DNA from: Kaistia sp965229085
GTDB taxonomy: Bacteria; Pseudomonadota; Alphaproteobacteria; Rhizobiales; Kaistiaceae
DNA: 64,000 bases
NCBI GenBank assembly: GCA_965229085.1
Contig: OZ245859.1
Location: forward strand, 1,984,001 to 2,048,000
Reading direction: 5' to 3'
Shown here in pieces: positions 53,245-61,564 of the stretch. The notes beneath the pieces are model-generated. The model saw nothing but the letters and a program-made list of their open reading frames with translations. It was not told the DNA's origin and made no database searches. The position numbers and the translations under genes are program-made. Within the stretch, counting starts at the first letter, position 1, and each line of letters opens with the position of its first letter.

Positions 53245-53932
53245 TGCCGACCAGATGACCAATGCCGGCCGTCACCGCCATGGCGAACGCGCCCCAGAAG
53301 GTGACGCGCATGGCGCCCTTCCAGAGAGGCGCGCCGCCGATGCGGGCGCCGACCGCGCCGAGAACGGCGAGGAAGAAGAGCGTCGCCACCGACACCCAGA
53401 TGATGATGAGATTATCGGGCGCCAGCAGAGCGGCAATGAGCGGCGCCGCCGCGCCGACCGAGAAGGTCATGGCCGAGGTGACCGCCGCCTGCACGGGCCT
53501 TGCTTCGCCCGTCTCGGTAAGGCCGAGTTCATCGCGGGCATGGGCGCCGAGCGCATCCTTGGCGGTGAGCTGGACAGCGACCTCAAGCGCAAGACCAGGA
53601 TCGAGCCCACGCGCGACATAGATGGCCGCCAGTTCCTGGAGCTCGGCCTCGGCGTTGACCTCGAGCTCGCGCTTCTCGCGGGCAAGATCCGCCGCCTCGG
53701 TATCAGACTGCGAGCTTACCGAAACATATTCGCCCGCCGCCATCGACATCGCGCCCGCCACGAGCGACGCAATGCCGGCCAGGAGGATATCGCCGCGCCC
53801 GGTCGAGGCCGCCGCAACGCCGACGATAAGGCTCGCAACCGAAACAATACCGTCATTGGCACCGAGCACGGCGGCGCGCAGCCAGCCGATCCGGTGAACG
53901 AGATGGGACTCCGCGTGAGCCGAAGGGGCCAT
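53234..53932 (-). CDS. VIT1/CCC1 family transporter
   Basis: 232 residues; predicted Fe2+/Mn2+ transporter of the CCC1/VIT1 family. N-terminal HAESHLVHRIGWLRAAVLGANDGIVSVASLIVGVAAAS is diagnostic. AMSMAAGEYVSVSSQSDTEAADL gives the conserved cytoplasmic metal-binding segment, and three C-terminal membrane spans follow (FSVGAAAPLIAALLA, IIIWVSVATLFFLAVLGAVGA, VTFWGAFAMAVTAGIGHLVG). The ATG at 53932 has AAAGG eight bases upstream; an ATG at 53980 is possible. Confidence 0.93.
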   Translation of the reverse strand: MAPSAHAESHLVHRIGWLRAAVLGANDGIVSVASLIVGVAAASTGRGDILLAGIASLVAGAMSMAAGEYVSVSSQSDTEAADLAREKRELEVNAEAELQELAAIYVARGLDPGLALEVAVQLTAKDALGAHARDELGLTETGEARPVQAAVTSAMTFSVGAAAPLIAALLAPDNLIIIWVSVATLFFLAVLGAVGARIGGAPLWKGAMRVTFWGAFAMAVTAGIGHLVGTAV

Positions 53933-54083
53933 GACCGAACCTTTCTTGGAATAATTCCAATCCGTATAGCGCGGCTTCATGACATCTGTCGCTCGGCCTT
54001 CGCGGCGGCGACGGATTGCCGCGGCCCGGCCCTTGCCGATCTGCCTTCGAAACGGGCATGATGAAGCCTTGTGCGGCCATTGC

Positions 54084-55637
54084 ATGCCGCCTCGTCCAAC
54101 GGCCATTTTGCCGCTTTGGAGCAACTTTCCGGAGCCGGGTTTGCCTCTCGATCATTCCGAACTCTCACCGGGCGATGCCGCCCTTGTCATTCTCGCCGAT
54201 ACCGCCCGCGCCGACATTGCCGCCCTCGCTTATCCCGACAAGGCCTGGGTCAAGCCGGCGACCGGCCCGGACGGCGCACCGGTCATCGACGTCCTGATCG
54301 TCGGCGGCGGTCAATCCGGGCTCGTCATCGCCGCCGGCCTCAAGCGCGAGGGCGTGCGCAATGTGCTGGTGCTCGACCAGTCGCCAAAGGGCGTCGAGGG
54401 CCCTTGGGTGACCTTTGCCCGCATGCCGGAGCTGCGCACGCCGAAGATCACTGTCGGCATGGAGTTCGGCACACCCAATCTGGGCGTACGCCGCTGGTTC
54501 GAGACGCGCTATGGAGCGGGGGCCTGGGATGGTCTCGCCCGCCTGCCGCGCACCGACTGGATGGATTATCTCAACTGGTATCGGGCGGTCTGGGACATCG
54601 CGGTCGAGAACGAGACGGTGGTGACCGACATCAGCGATGCCGAAGGGCTCGTTGCGATCGAGAGCCGCAGCGGCGGCAGCGTGACGACCCGCCATGCCAA
54701 GCTGGTCGTGCTCGCGACAGGCTCTGACGGCGCCGGCGCGTGGCGCGTGCCGCGTTTCATCTCGGATGCCCTTCCGGAAGAGCGCTACGACCACTCCAAC
54801 AAGGCCATCGACTTCTCCCGCCACGCCGGCAAGGCGATCGGCATTCTCGGCCATGGTGCCTCGGCCTTCGATACGGCTGTGGCGGCGCTCGAGGCCGGCG
54901 TCGCCTCGGTGGATCTCTGCTTCCGCCGCGCCCGCCTGCCGCGGGCCAATCCGCACCGCTATATCGAGAATGCCGGGATCATGTCGCATCATCCCCTTCT
55001 CGACGATACCGTGCGCTGGCGCATCGCGCGGCATTTCCGCCAGCACGACCAGCCGCCGGCCTGGGCGAGCTTCGAACGGGCGGTCGTCATGCCCGGATTC
55101 CGGCTGCATGCCGCCTCGCCGTGGCAGGAAATCGGCATGGAGGGCGGCAAGATCCGCGTCGCGACGCCGAGCCGTACATTCCATTTCGACCATGTCGTCG
55201 CGGCAACGGGCCAGGTGACGGATCTCGCAGCACGACTGGAGCTGAAGTCGCTGCATGAGATCATCGCGCGCTGGCAGGATTGCTTCGCGCCGCCGCCGGG
55301 CGAAGAGGATGCCGGGCTCGGCAGCCTGCCCTATCTCGGAGATGCCTATCAGCTGCAGCCGCGCGAGCCGGGCGGGCCGGCCTGGGTCAGTCGCGTTCAT
55401 GCGTTCAACGCGCTTTCGATGGTGAGCAACGGCCCGCATTCCACGTCGATTTCCGGTCATCGCCATGCCCTGCCGCGCCTCATCCGAGGTCTGACAGAGC
55501 GCCTGCTGCTCGACCAGCAACAGGAGATCATCCCGGGGCTCGCAGCCTATGCGGATGCGGATCTCGTGCTGCCCGACGATTTCGAGGCCGCGCTGGCGCT
55601 GAATGGCGGGCGCGTGGTTGCGCGCGCCGGGGCGTGA
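54084..55637 (+). CDS. FAD-dependent oxidoreductase, flavin monooxygenase-like
   Basis: About 517 residues. FAD-binding Rossmann motif DVLIVGGGQSGLVIAAGLKREG, second nucleotide motif KAIGILGHGASAFDTAVAALEAG, then AATGQVTDLAARL, as in flavin-containing or Baeyer-Villiger-type monooxygenases and related NAD(P)/FAD oxidoreductases. A long insert (MDYLNWYRAVWDIAVENE) precedes the second motif. A TTG at 54141 with GGAG six bases upstream is a good alternative start; ATG 54084 has no clear ribosome site. The substrate is unknown. It ends 127 bp before the DUF1185 pair. Confidence 0.85.
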   Translation: MPPRPTAILPLWSNFPEPGLPLDHSELSPGDAALVILADTARADIAALAYPDKAWVKPATGPDGAPVIDVLIVGGGQSGLVIAAGLKREGVRNVLVLDQSPKGVEGPWVTFARMPELRTPKITVGMEFGTPNLGVRRWFETRYGAGAWDGLARLPRTDWMDYLNWYRAVWDIAVENETVVTDISDAEGLVAIESRSGGSVTTRHAKLVVLATGSDGAGAWRVPRFISDALPEERYDHSNKAIDFSRHAGKAIGILGHGASAFDTAVAALEAGVASVDLCFRRARLPRANPHRYIENAGIMSHHPLLDDTVRWRIARHFRQHDQPPAWASFERAVVMPGFRLHAASPWQEIGMEGGKIRVATPSRTFHFDHVVAATGQVTDLAARLELKSLHEIIARWQDCFAPPPGEEDAGLGSLPYLGDAYQLQPREPGGPAWVSRVHAFNALSMVSNGPHSTSISGHRHALPRLIRGLTERLLLDQQQEIIPGLAAYADADLVLPDDFEAALALNGGRVVARAGA

Positions 55638-55686
55638 AATCCTGAGGGTGCTACCGCCGCTTTCTTGACAGGAGGCCCGCCTCGCA

Positions 55687-55710
55687 AGATTGTTGATGGT
55701 CTAACAATCT
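55687..55710. promoter_or_regulatory. Dyad upstream of the DUF1185 pair, candidate operator
   Basis: AGATTGTT (55687-55694) is the exact reverse complement of AACAATCT (55703-55710), with 8 bases between. It lies about 55 bp before the first DUF1185 gene, a place where an operator is expected. The TTGTT-N-AACAA form resembles sites of GntR-FCD-type regulators, but no such regulator is in the window. Confidence 0.55.
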
Positions 55711-55764
55711 CGGTTGCACGAGAGATCGCGCAACCGCCCGCCTGGAAGCTCCGAGGAAGGCCCG

Positions 55765-56349
55765 ATGACCGAAATCAAGGTTCGCAAGTTCGTAACGGTG
55801 GTCGAGGAAATCCTGCATGAGGGTGGCCCGCCGGTCGCCGTCCCGCCGCGGCGCGCGATCGTCGCGGCGGTGGTCGAAAACCCCTATGCCGGCCGCTATG
55901 TCGAGGACATCGTGTCCCTGATGGAAGACCTGAAGCCACTCGGGCTTGAGATGGCGACGCGCCTCGTCAAGGCGCTCGGCGGCGACGCCGCAATCGTCGA
56001 AGGCTATGGCAAGGGCGCGATCGTCGGCGAGGCGGGCGAGCTCGAGCATGGCGCGCTGTGGCACAATCCCGGCGGCTATGCGATGCGCGAACTGCTCGGC
56101 GGCGCCAAGGCGATCGTGCCCTCGGCCAAGAAGGTCGGCGGGCTCGGCACGAAGATCGACATCCCGATCACCCATATCAACGCCTCCTATGTGCGCAGCC
56201 ATTTCGACGCCATCGAGATCGGCATCGGCGATGCCCCGCGGCGAAACGAGATGGTGCTGATCCTTGCGATGACGACCGGGGCGCGCGTGCATGCCCGCGT
56301 CGGCGGTCTTGCCAAGGAAGACATCAAGGCCGGGGACGGCCTCCGGTGA
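55765..56349 (+). CDS. Amino acid synthesis family protein (DUF1185), copy 1
   Basis: 194 residues of PF06684 (AA_synth, formerly DUF1185). Structures exist for the family, but to my knowledge no reaction is established. Conserved parts: VENPYAGRYVEDIVSLM, VEGYGKGAIVGEAGELEHGALWHNP, KKVGGLGTKIDIPITH, VRSHFDAIEIGIGDAPRRNE and GLAKEDIKAGDGLR. GAGGAAGG precedes the ATG. It overlaps a same-length paralogue by 4 bp. It faces, tail to tail, an operon with an enamidase-like gene, so it may share that pathway. Confidence 0.88.
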   Translation: MTEIKVRKFVTVVEEILHEGGPPVAVPPRRAIVAAVVENPYAGRYVEDIVSLMEDLKPLGLEMATRLVKALGGDAAIVEGYGKGAIVGEAGELEHGALWHNPGGYAMRELLGGAKAIVPSAKKVGGLGTKIDIPITHINASYVRSHFDAIEIGIGDAPRRNEMVLILAMTTGARVHARVGGLAKEDIKAGDGLR

Positions 56350-56930
56350 GCCCGCGCATCCGCAAGATCGTCACCATCCTCGAAGAGACATTGATCGAGG
56401 AAGGCCGCGCCCTCTCCAAGCCGACCCGGCGCGCCGCGGCGCTGGCAGTCATCGAGAACCCGTTCGCAGGCGGCTATGTCGAGGATCTCACGACCTTGAT
56501 GGACGCCGGCGAGGAACTTGGCGCCCTGCTCGGAGCACGGGCGCTCGCGGCACTCGATATCCCCGGAGAAACGGTCGAGAGCTTCGGCAAGGCAGCGGCG
56601 GTCGGTGCCGAAGGCGGGCTCGAGCATGGCGCCGCGCTGATGCATCCAAAGCTCGGCGCGCCGCTCAGGACGCTGCTGACCAAGGGCGCCGCGCTCATCC
56701 CCTCCTCGGGGAAGCGCATAGGCCCCGGCGCCACCTTCGATATCCCGCTCGGGCACAAGGACGCCGCGCGCGTCCGCAGCCATTTCGACGGCATGGAAGT
56801 CCGCGTCGCCGACGCGCCGCGGGAGCACGAGATCGTGCTGGCCGTCGCGCTGACCGATTCCGGTCGCCCGCATCCCCGCATCGGCGGGCTGCTGAAGGAA
56901 GACATCAAGGGCGAGGACGGGATTCGCTAA
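56346..56930 (+). CDS. Amino acid synthesis family protein (DUF1185), copy 2
   Basis: 194 residues from the GTG at 56346 (GTGA overlap with copy 1). Same family, with matching blocks VIENPFAGGYVEDLTTLM, ESFGKAAAVGAEGGLEHGAALMHP, KRIGPGATFDIPLGHKDA, RVRSHFDGMEVRVADAPREHE and GLLKEDIKGEDGIR. The pair clearly arose by duplication but has diverged widely outside these blocks, suggesting a heteromer or two substrates. Its stop is 8 bp from the convergent panE-like gene. Confidence 0.88.
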   Translation: MSPRIRKIVTILEETLIEEGRALSKPTRRAAALAVIENPFAGGYVEDLTTLMDAGEELGALLGARALAALDIPGETVESFGKAAAVGAEGGLEHGAALMHPKLGAPLRTLLTKGAALIPSSGKRIGPGATFDIPLGHKDAARVRSHFDGMEVRVADAPREHEIVLAVALTDSGRPHPRIGGLLKEDIKGEDGIR

Positions 56931-56937
56931 GGGCGGG

Positions 56938-57864
56938 CTACCCGCTCGCCGCTGGCTGCCGCGCATCCGGCTGTGCGGCGGCCCGTTCGCGCAATTTGAC
57001 GAGCAGCAGCAGCGTGCGATTGACGGGCGTGGCGACACCGAGCGCCGCGCCCTTCGCCACGACATATCCGTTCAGATGGTCGATCTCGGTCGGCCGGCCC
57101 CTGGCGAGGTCCATCGCCGTCGACGACATCTGGCCTTTCATCGTCACGCCGATGGCGAGCACGTGGTGCCAGAGGTCGTCCGGCAGCAGGATGCCCGCCG
57201 CGGCGGCCACGGCGCTGCATTCGTCGACGACATCGCGCATCATGTCGGGAACGCCCGGCTCACCGACGAAGCGGCCATAGGGGAGCCCTGAGATTGCCGA
57301 GATGGCGTTGTAGACGCAGTTGATCACGAGCTTAGTCCAGAGAGCGGTCGAGGCGTCGGCCGAAACGGTCACAGGCAGTCCGGCTCCTGTGAAGGCGGCA
57401 GCGAATGTGTCGTTGCCGGGACCAGGCTCGACGATCAGCTCGCCACGGCCATGATGGCGCACATGGCCGGGACCCGCCATGCCGGCCGCCACATAGACGA
57501 CGCAAGCGCTCACCGGCCGCCCGAGCGTCTTCGCCAACCGCTCGGCATTGTCGACGCCATTCTGCAGGCTCCAGATCGCCGTCTCGGCGCGCAGATGCGG
57601 CCGCATGGCCTCGCCGGTCCGCTCCGTATCGGTCGATTTCACGCAGAAGAGAACGAGGTCTGCCTCGGCGACCGCGCCGGGATCCTCTGTTGCCGCCAAT
57701 CTCACCCGATGCGGGCCATCGGCGCGCTCGATGAGCAGCCCGTCGCGCCGGATCGCCTCGACATGGTAAGGCCGCGCGACCAGCGTCACCGCGTGCCCGG
57801 CAAGCGCCAGCATGCCGCCGAAATAGCAGCCGACGGCTCCCGCGCCCATGACAACGATCTTCAT
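56938..57864 (-). CDS. Ketopantoate reductase family (ApbA/PanE-like) protein
   Basis: 308 residues. NADP-binding MKIVVMGAGAVGCYFGGMLALAGHAVTLV, then LFCVKSTDTERTGEAM, SLQNGVDNAERL, the catalytic Lys in LWTKLVINCVYNAISAISG, and a C-terminal MSSTAMDLARGRPTEIDHLNGYVV. The family includes PanE (2-dehydropantoate to pantoate), but many members act on other 2-oxo or formyl acids. Gene context (enamidase, amidase, nucleoside hydrolases) suggests a catabolic role rather than pantothenate synthesis. Separated from the enamidase-like gene by a C-rich repeat. Confidence 0.85.
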   Translation of the reverse strand: MKIVVMGAGAVGCYFGGMLALAGHAVTLVARPYHVEAIRRDGLLIERADGPHRVRLAATEDPGAVAEADLVLFCVKSTDTERTGEAMRPHLRAETAIWSLQNGVDNAERLAKTLGRPVSACVVYVAAGMAGPGHVRHHGRGELIVEPGPGNDTFAAAFTGAGLPVTVSADASTALWTKLVINCVYNAISAISGLPYGRFVGEPGVPDMMRDVVDECSAVAAAAGILLPDDLWHHVLAIGVTMKGQMSSTAMDLARGRPTEIDHLNGYVVAKGAALGVATPVNRTLLLLVKLRERAAAQPDARQPAASG

Positions 57865-57952
57865 GGCAGGTCCCCTGCGGATTCGAATCGGCGTCCATCC
57901 TAGGCGCGACTGGCGGCGGCCGCATGAGTCGCATGGAAGTCTCTGAGCGTTC

Positions 57953-58083
57953 GAACCCCCTCCCCGTCCCTCCCCCGCTGCGCGGGAGAGGGGCGGCGGG
58001 CGCTCCGCACAATGCCTATGAAGCGGGTGTCCTGCCCTCTCCCCCCTTGTGGGGGAGAGCTGGAGAGGGGGGCCGGCCTTCGC
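57953..58083. repeat. C-rich palindromic repeat cluster
   Basis: Two hairpins of C-rich/G-rich type. CTCCCCCGC pairs with GCGGGAGAG around 57970-57990 with one mismatch, and CTCTCCCCC (58037-58045) pairs with GGGGGAGAG (58051-58059). Flanking CCCTCCCC and GGAGAGGGG runs extend the element. Strand asymmetry and composition differ from coding DNA. Such elements are common between genes in Hyphomicrobiales (from memory). It sits between the enamidase-like and panE-like genes and could end transcription of the leftward operon. Confidence 0.65.
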
Positions 58084-58086
58084 GGC

Positions 58087-59280
58087 CTACACCACCTGCG
58101 CCATGGTTGCCGCCGGCGGGGTGTTACGCGAGCGCTGCGTGCGCACGACGCCGTCGATCACGGTCATGCTGATGCCGGGAATATCGCCGAGGCGGATCGC
58201 ATCGAGCAGCGTCGCACCAGAGGAATGCTGCGGCTTGTCCATGAGCACGAAGTCAGCAGCGCGGCCAACCTCGATCAAGCCGCAGTCAAGCTGGCGGATG
58301 CGGGCCGTGTTGCCCGTCGCGAAGCAGAACGCGATTTCCGGCGCGACATTGCCGAGCGAGGACAGCATCGAGACCATGCGGATGATGCCGAGCGGCTGGA
58401 CGCCCGAGCCCGCCGGGGCGTCGGTGCCAAGCATGATCCGATCGAGCTGGCCGAGTTCGCGGGCCGTATTGAGCGCAACGAGGGCGGCGCGCATATTGCC
58501 ATTGTGCACGAGCTCAAGGCCACGACCGCAACCCTCGCAAAGGCAGACGATATCGCCATCGGGGAGCGCAGTCGGGCCGCCATTGACATGGCCGATCACG
58601 TCGGTGTCGGCGGCGAGGACAACATCCTTGTCGATGAGGCCGGAGCCGGGGATCGACGGGCCGCCAGTATGGATGGTCGAGATGATGCCGTATTTCCGCG
58701 CCCAGGCGACCATCTGGCGCGCGGTGTCGCCGTCCTTTACCGAACCGAGCCCGACCTCGCCGAGCATGGTGACGCCGGCCTTGGCAAGATCGGCGAAATC
58801 TTCCTCGACCATCCCCATCTCGATGACCGGCGCGCCGGCATGCACCTTCACGCCCGAAGGGCGAAAGGCCGAGAAGGTCCGCTGCGCGGCGATGGCGAGC
58901 GCCTTGAGACCGACGATATCAGTCGGCCGGCCCGGCGTGTGCACTTCACCGGCCGAGACCAGCGTCGTGACGCCGCCATGCAGTCCTGAATCCATCCAGC
59001 CGATCTGGTTCTGGCGCGGCGTCCAGTCGCCAGCCACCGGATGGACATGGCTGTCGATGAGGCCGGGGGTAAGCGTCGAGCCATGCGCGTCGATGCGGGT
59101 CGTCGCGCCATCGCAATCGAGATCGGCCTTGCGCCCAATGGCGGTGATCCGGCCGTTCTCGGCGATGACCGTGTCGGCATCGAGGATCGGGCGGCCGAGA
59201 TCGCCCGAGAGGACGAGGCCGATATTCTCGATGACGAGCTTAGTCGGGCCCTCGCTCGCGGCCGGGGCGTCATGGCTCAT
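58087..59280 (-). CDS. Amidohydrolase, enamidase-like (nicotinate-type ring opening)
   Basis: 397 residues from the ATG at 59280 (AAAGGA upstream). Amidohydrolase superfamily, binuclear metal type: H78/H80 in LIDSHVHPVAGD, E175 in MLGEVGLGS, H204 in IHTGGPSIPGSG, H231 in VIGHVNGGPTA and D287 in MLGTDAPAGSG. The order VSGDLGRPILDADTVI, HGGVTTLVSAGEVHTPGRP, IPGISMTVIDGVV and the RNTPPA tail closely follow my memory of the Eubacterium barkeri enamidase. That enzyme opens 1,4,5,6-tetrahydro-6-oxonicotinate to 2-formylglutarate and ammonia. No alignment was run; related lactam or enamide substrates are possible. Confidence 0.82.
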   Translation of the reverse strand: MSHDAPAASEGPTKLVIENIGLVLSGDLGRPILDADTVIAENGRITAIGRKADLDCDGATTRIDAHGSTLTPGLIDSHVHPVAGDWTPRQNQIGWMDSGLHGGVTTLVSAGEVHTPGRPTDIVGLKALAIAAQRTFSAFRPSGVKVHAGAPVIEMGMVEEDFADLAKAGVTMLGEVGLGSVKDGDTARQMVAWARKYGIISTIHTGGPSIPGSGLIDKDVVLAADTDVIGHVNGGPTALPDGDIVCLCEGCGRGLELVHNGNMRAALVALNTARELGQLDRIMLGTDAPAGSGVQPLGIIRMVSMLSSLGNVAPEIAFCFATGNTARIRQLDCGLIEVGRAADFVLMDKPQHSSGATLLDAIRLGDIPGISMTVIDGVVRTQRSRNTPPAATMAQVV

Positions 59281-59349
59281 GGGTCGTCCTTTCACTCGAA
59301 TGGCAATGGCGGGCATGCGGACCGGCGGCGAAGAGCCTCGTCGGTTCTC

Positions 59350-59895
59350 TCACGCCTCCGGTTCGTCTTCGGCGTCGGCGATGCGGGTCAGCATCTCCAT
59401 GAACAGCGCCCGCTCGCTCGGCTTCAGCGGCGCAAGGACGCGGCGGCCGACCTCGACGCTCTTCGCCAGCAGCGGCAGCGTATAGGCAAGGCCCTTGTCC
59501 GAGAGGCGGATCATCGACAGCCGCTGGTCATCGGGCGAGGCGGAGCGTTCGACGAGACCGTGCTTCGACAGCTTGCGGATGACGATACTGATCGTAGAGG
59601 GATCCATCGCCGTGAGGCGGCCGAGCTGGTTCTGCGACACCTCGCCATGCTTCATGACGGTGGCGAGGGCCGCCATCTGGGTCGGCGTCAGGTCATGCTC
59701 GCCCAACACCTCCTGGAAGCGCATCGTGGCGCGCTGGTGCGCCTTGCGGATGATATGGGCAGGATGGACGGACAGTTCGTAGCCGCTGGAGGCGAAGAGG
59801 TCGCGCTGCGTCGCCTCGGCAGCGGCCGACCGCGTCTTCATCGGCTCGCCGTCGAGGCTCATGAGCCCCCCGTCCATCTCTTCGTCGGATGCCAT
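59350..59895 (-). CDS. MarR-family transcriptional regulator
   Basis: 181 residues from the ATG at 59895 (GAGGT eight bases upstream). The winged-helix core has LTPTQMAALATVMKHGEVSQNQLGRLTAMDPSTISIVIRKLSKHGLVERSASPDDQRLSMIRLS with the conserved DxRxxxxxLS wing. An extra N-terminal stretch of about 45 residues precedes it. It lies between the enamidase-like and amidase genes on the same strand and so probably senses the ring compound or an intermediate, as MarR-type NicR does in pseudomonad nicotinate clusters (analogy). Confidence 0.92.
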   Translation of the reverse strand: MASDEEMDGGLMSLDGEPMKTRSAAAEATQRDLFASSGYELSVHPAHIIRKAHQRATMRFQEVLGEHDLTPTQMAALATVMKHGEVSQNQLGRLTAMDPSTISIVIRKLSKHGLVERSASPDDQRLSMIRLSDKGLAYTLPLLAKSVEVGRRVLAPLKPSERALFMEMLTRIADAEDEPEA

Positions 59896-59924
59896 CCGGC
59901 ACACCTCACTTGTCGCAGGCGGCG

Positions 59925-60569
59925 TCAGGCCGCGATCTGCTGATTGTCGATCACCTGACCATCGGTCAGCGCCGCCACGACCGAAGCCGCATCGCTCACG
60001 ACGCCGAAATGGGTGGCGATGTCGTAGAGCGTCGATTCCTGCTCGCGTGGCCCCGTCGCCGCGCAGCAGTCGCGCGGGACGACAACCTCATAGCCGTTGA
60101 AGAAGGCGTCGTGAACGGTCGATCGCACGCAGATATTCGTGACGACGCCGAACACGACCAGCTGGTCGACAAGCATGTCCTTCAGCACAAGGTCGAGATC
60201 GGTCTGGAAGAAGCTCGAATACCGATGCTTGATGACATGGATCTCGTCGGGGCGGGCGCCAAGATCCTCGATGATCTCCGTCGCCCAGGTGCCCTCGACG
60301 CCATGCGGGGTGCGCTTCACCCATTCCCGGTCGCGCCGCATGTTGCGGCGGTGGCTGTCATGGACCCAGATGACAGGCGCGCCGGCTTTGCGCGCCGCAT
60401 CGATCACCTGAAGCTGCGGCCCGACCAGCGCCTCATAGCCCGGCAGCACCATGCGGCCGCCCGGCTTGCAGAACTCGTTGATCATGTCGACCACGATCAC
60501 GGCGGTGCGGGCCGGATCGAGCCGCGCCTGTTCGGGATTGTTGTGGGCCGAGAAGACGTCGACGGACAT
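59925..60569 (-). CDS. Isochorismatase-fold cysteine amidohydrolase
   Basis: 214 residues with the triad of the family: D28 in VVVDMINEFC, K114 in VIKHRYSSFF and C147 in VVTNICVRST, plus the cis-peptide-type VVTN segment. Relatives include nicotinamidase, maleamate amidohydrolase (NicF), ureidoacrylate amidase (RutB) and N-carbamoylsarcosine amidase, all of which remove ammonia from an amide. A strong GAGGAGAG precedes the ATG. It lies 26 bp after the nucleoside hydrolase gene, so it probably acts on the released base or a ring-opened product. Confidence 0.9.
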   Translation of the reverse strand: MSVDVFSAHNNPEQARLDPARTAVIVVDMINEFCKPGGRMVLPGYEALVGPQLQVIDAARKAGAPVIWVHDSHRRNMRRDREWVKRTPHGVEGTWATEIIEDLGARPDEIHVIKHRYSSFFQTDLDLVLKDMLVDQLVVFGVVTNICVRSTVHDAFFNGYEVVVPRDCCAATGPREQESTLYDIATHFGVVSDAASVVAALTDGQVIDNQQIAA

Positions 60570-60595
60570 GGTTTCTCTCCTCTTTTGGCGGGGCT

Positions 60596-61549
60596 TCAGT
60601 CGCGAAGCAGGCTGTAAAGCAGATCGAAGAAGCGATCGGAGTCGACTTCGGTGCAGATATGCGCGTTGTCGGCGAGGCCCCGTTCCTTCCAGAAATCGGC
60701 GACGGTGGCGCCGAACGCATATGTACCTGCAAGATCGACGCCGATATGCGCCGTGCGGGTGCGCACCAGGGTCGGATCGATGATGAGCGCCAGCGCGAGC
60801 GGGTCGTGCAGCGCGCCGCCGACGCCCATCGAGCCGCGATGGAGCTTCTCATAGAACAGCAGCCAGTCATTGACGACGCGGCCGAGCTCGGTGTCGATTT
60901 TGCGGAACTCTTCGTATTGCGGCGCCTCGACCAGCACCTGCATGGTCACGTCGAGGCCGACCATGGTCAGCTTGACGCCTGAATCGAGCACGATTTTCAG
61001 CGCTTCCGGGTCGCAGAAGGCATTGAACTCGGTCGGGGTGATGATCTCGCTCTTGCGATAGAAGACGCCGCCCATCCAGGTGATGTCTTTGATCTTCGGC
61101 AACAGCTCGGGATATTTGAGGATGAAGAGGCCGATATTGCAGAGCGGCCCTGTCGCCACGATCCGGAGCGGCTCGTCCTGCTCACGCAGCGTCTTGGCGA
61201 TGAAGTCTACGGCATGCATCGGCTCGACGGTCTTCGTCGCCATCGGCAGATAGGGCGAGCCCTCAAGGCCGCTCGGACCATCGGCGGTGCCCAGCACCAG
61301 CGGGCGGGCCAGCGGGCGATAGCAGCCCGCGGCGACCGGCACGTCGCCGGCACCGATGAATTCGAGGATGCGCAGCGTGTTCGAGACGCATTTGTCGAGC
61401 TCGGCATTGCCGCAGGTCACGGTGACGCCAAGAAGGTCGATCGCCTTGGAGCGATGGGCCATCACGAGCGCGATGGCGTCGTCATGGCCGGGATCGCAAT
61501 CGAGGATGATCGGCGTCGGGCGGGCGGGGGCAGCAGCTGTCATGGTCAT
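60596..61549 (-). CDS. Nucleoside hydrolase (canonical metal motif)
   Basis: 317 residues with the full Ca2+-binding signature PIILDCDPGHDDAIALVMA, GVTVTCGNAELDKCVSNTLRIL, RIVATGPLCNIGLFI, and the active-site segment TEFNAFCDPEALKIVL. The late His in GGALHDPLALALIIDP matches the catalytic region. It hydrolyses a ribonucleoside to base and ribose. 15 bp downstream of a second, dissimilar nucleoside hydrolase. Starts at 61549 or 61543 (two nearby ATG). Confidence 0.93.
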   Translation of the reverse strand: MTMTAAAPARPTPIILDCDPGHDDAIALVMAHRSKAIDLLGVTVTCGNAELDKCVSNTLRILEFIGAGDVPVAAGCYRPLARPLVLGTADGPSGLEGSPYLPMATKTVEPMHAVDFIAKTLREQDEPLRIVATGPLCNIGLFILKYPELLPKIKDITWMGGVFYRKSEIITPTEFNAFCDPEALKIVLDSGVKLTMVGLDVTMQVLVEAPQYEEFRKIDTELGRVVNDWLLFYEKLHRGSMGVGGALHDPLALALIIDPTLVRTRTAHIGVDLAGTYAFGATVADFWKERGLADNAHICTEVDSDRFFDLLYSLLRD

Positions 61550-61564
61550 GGTCTGGTCCGTCCT

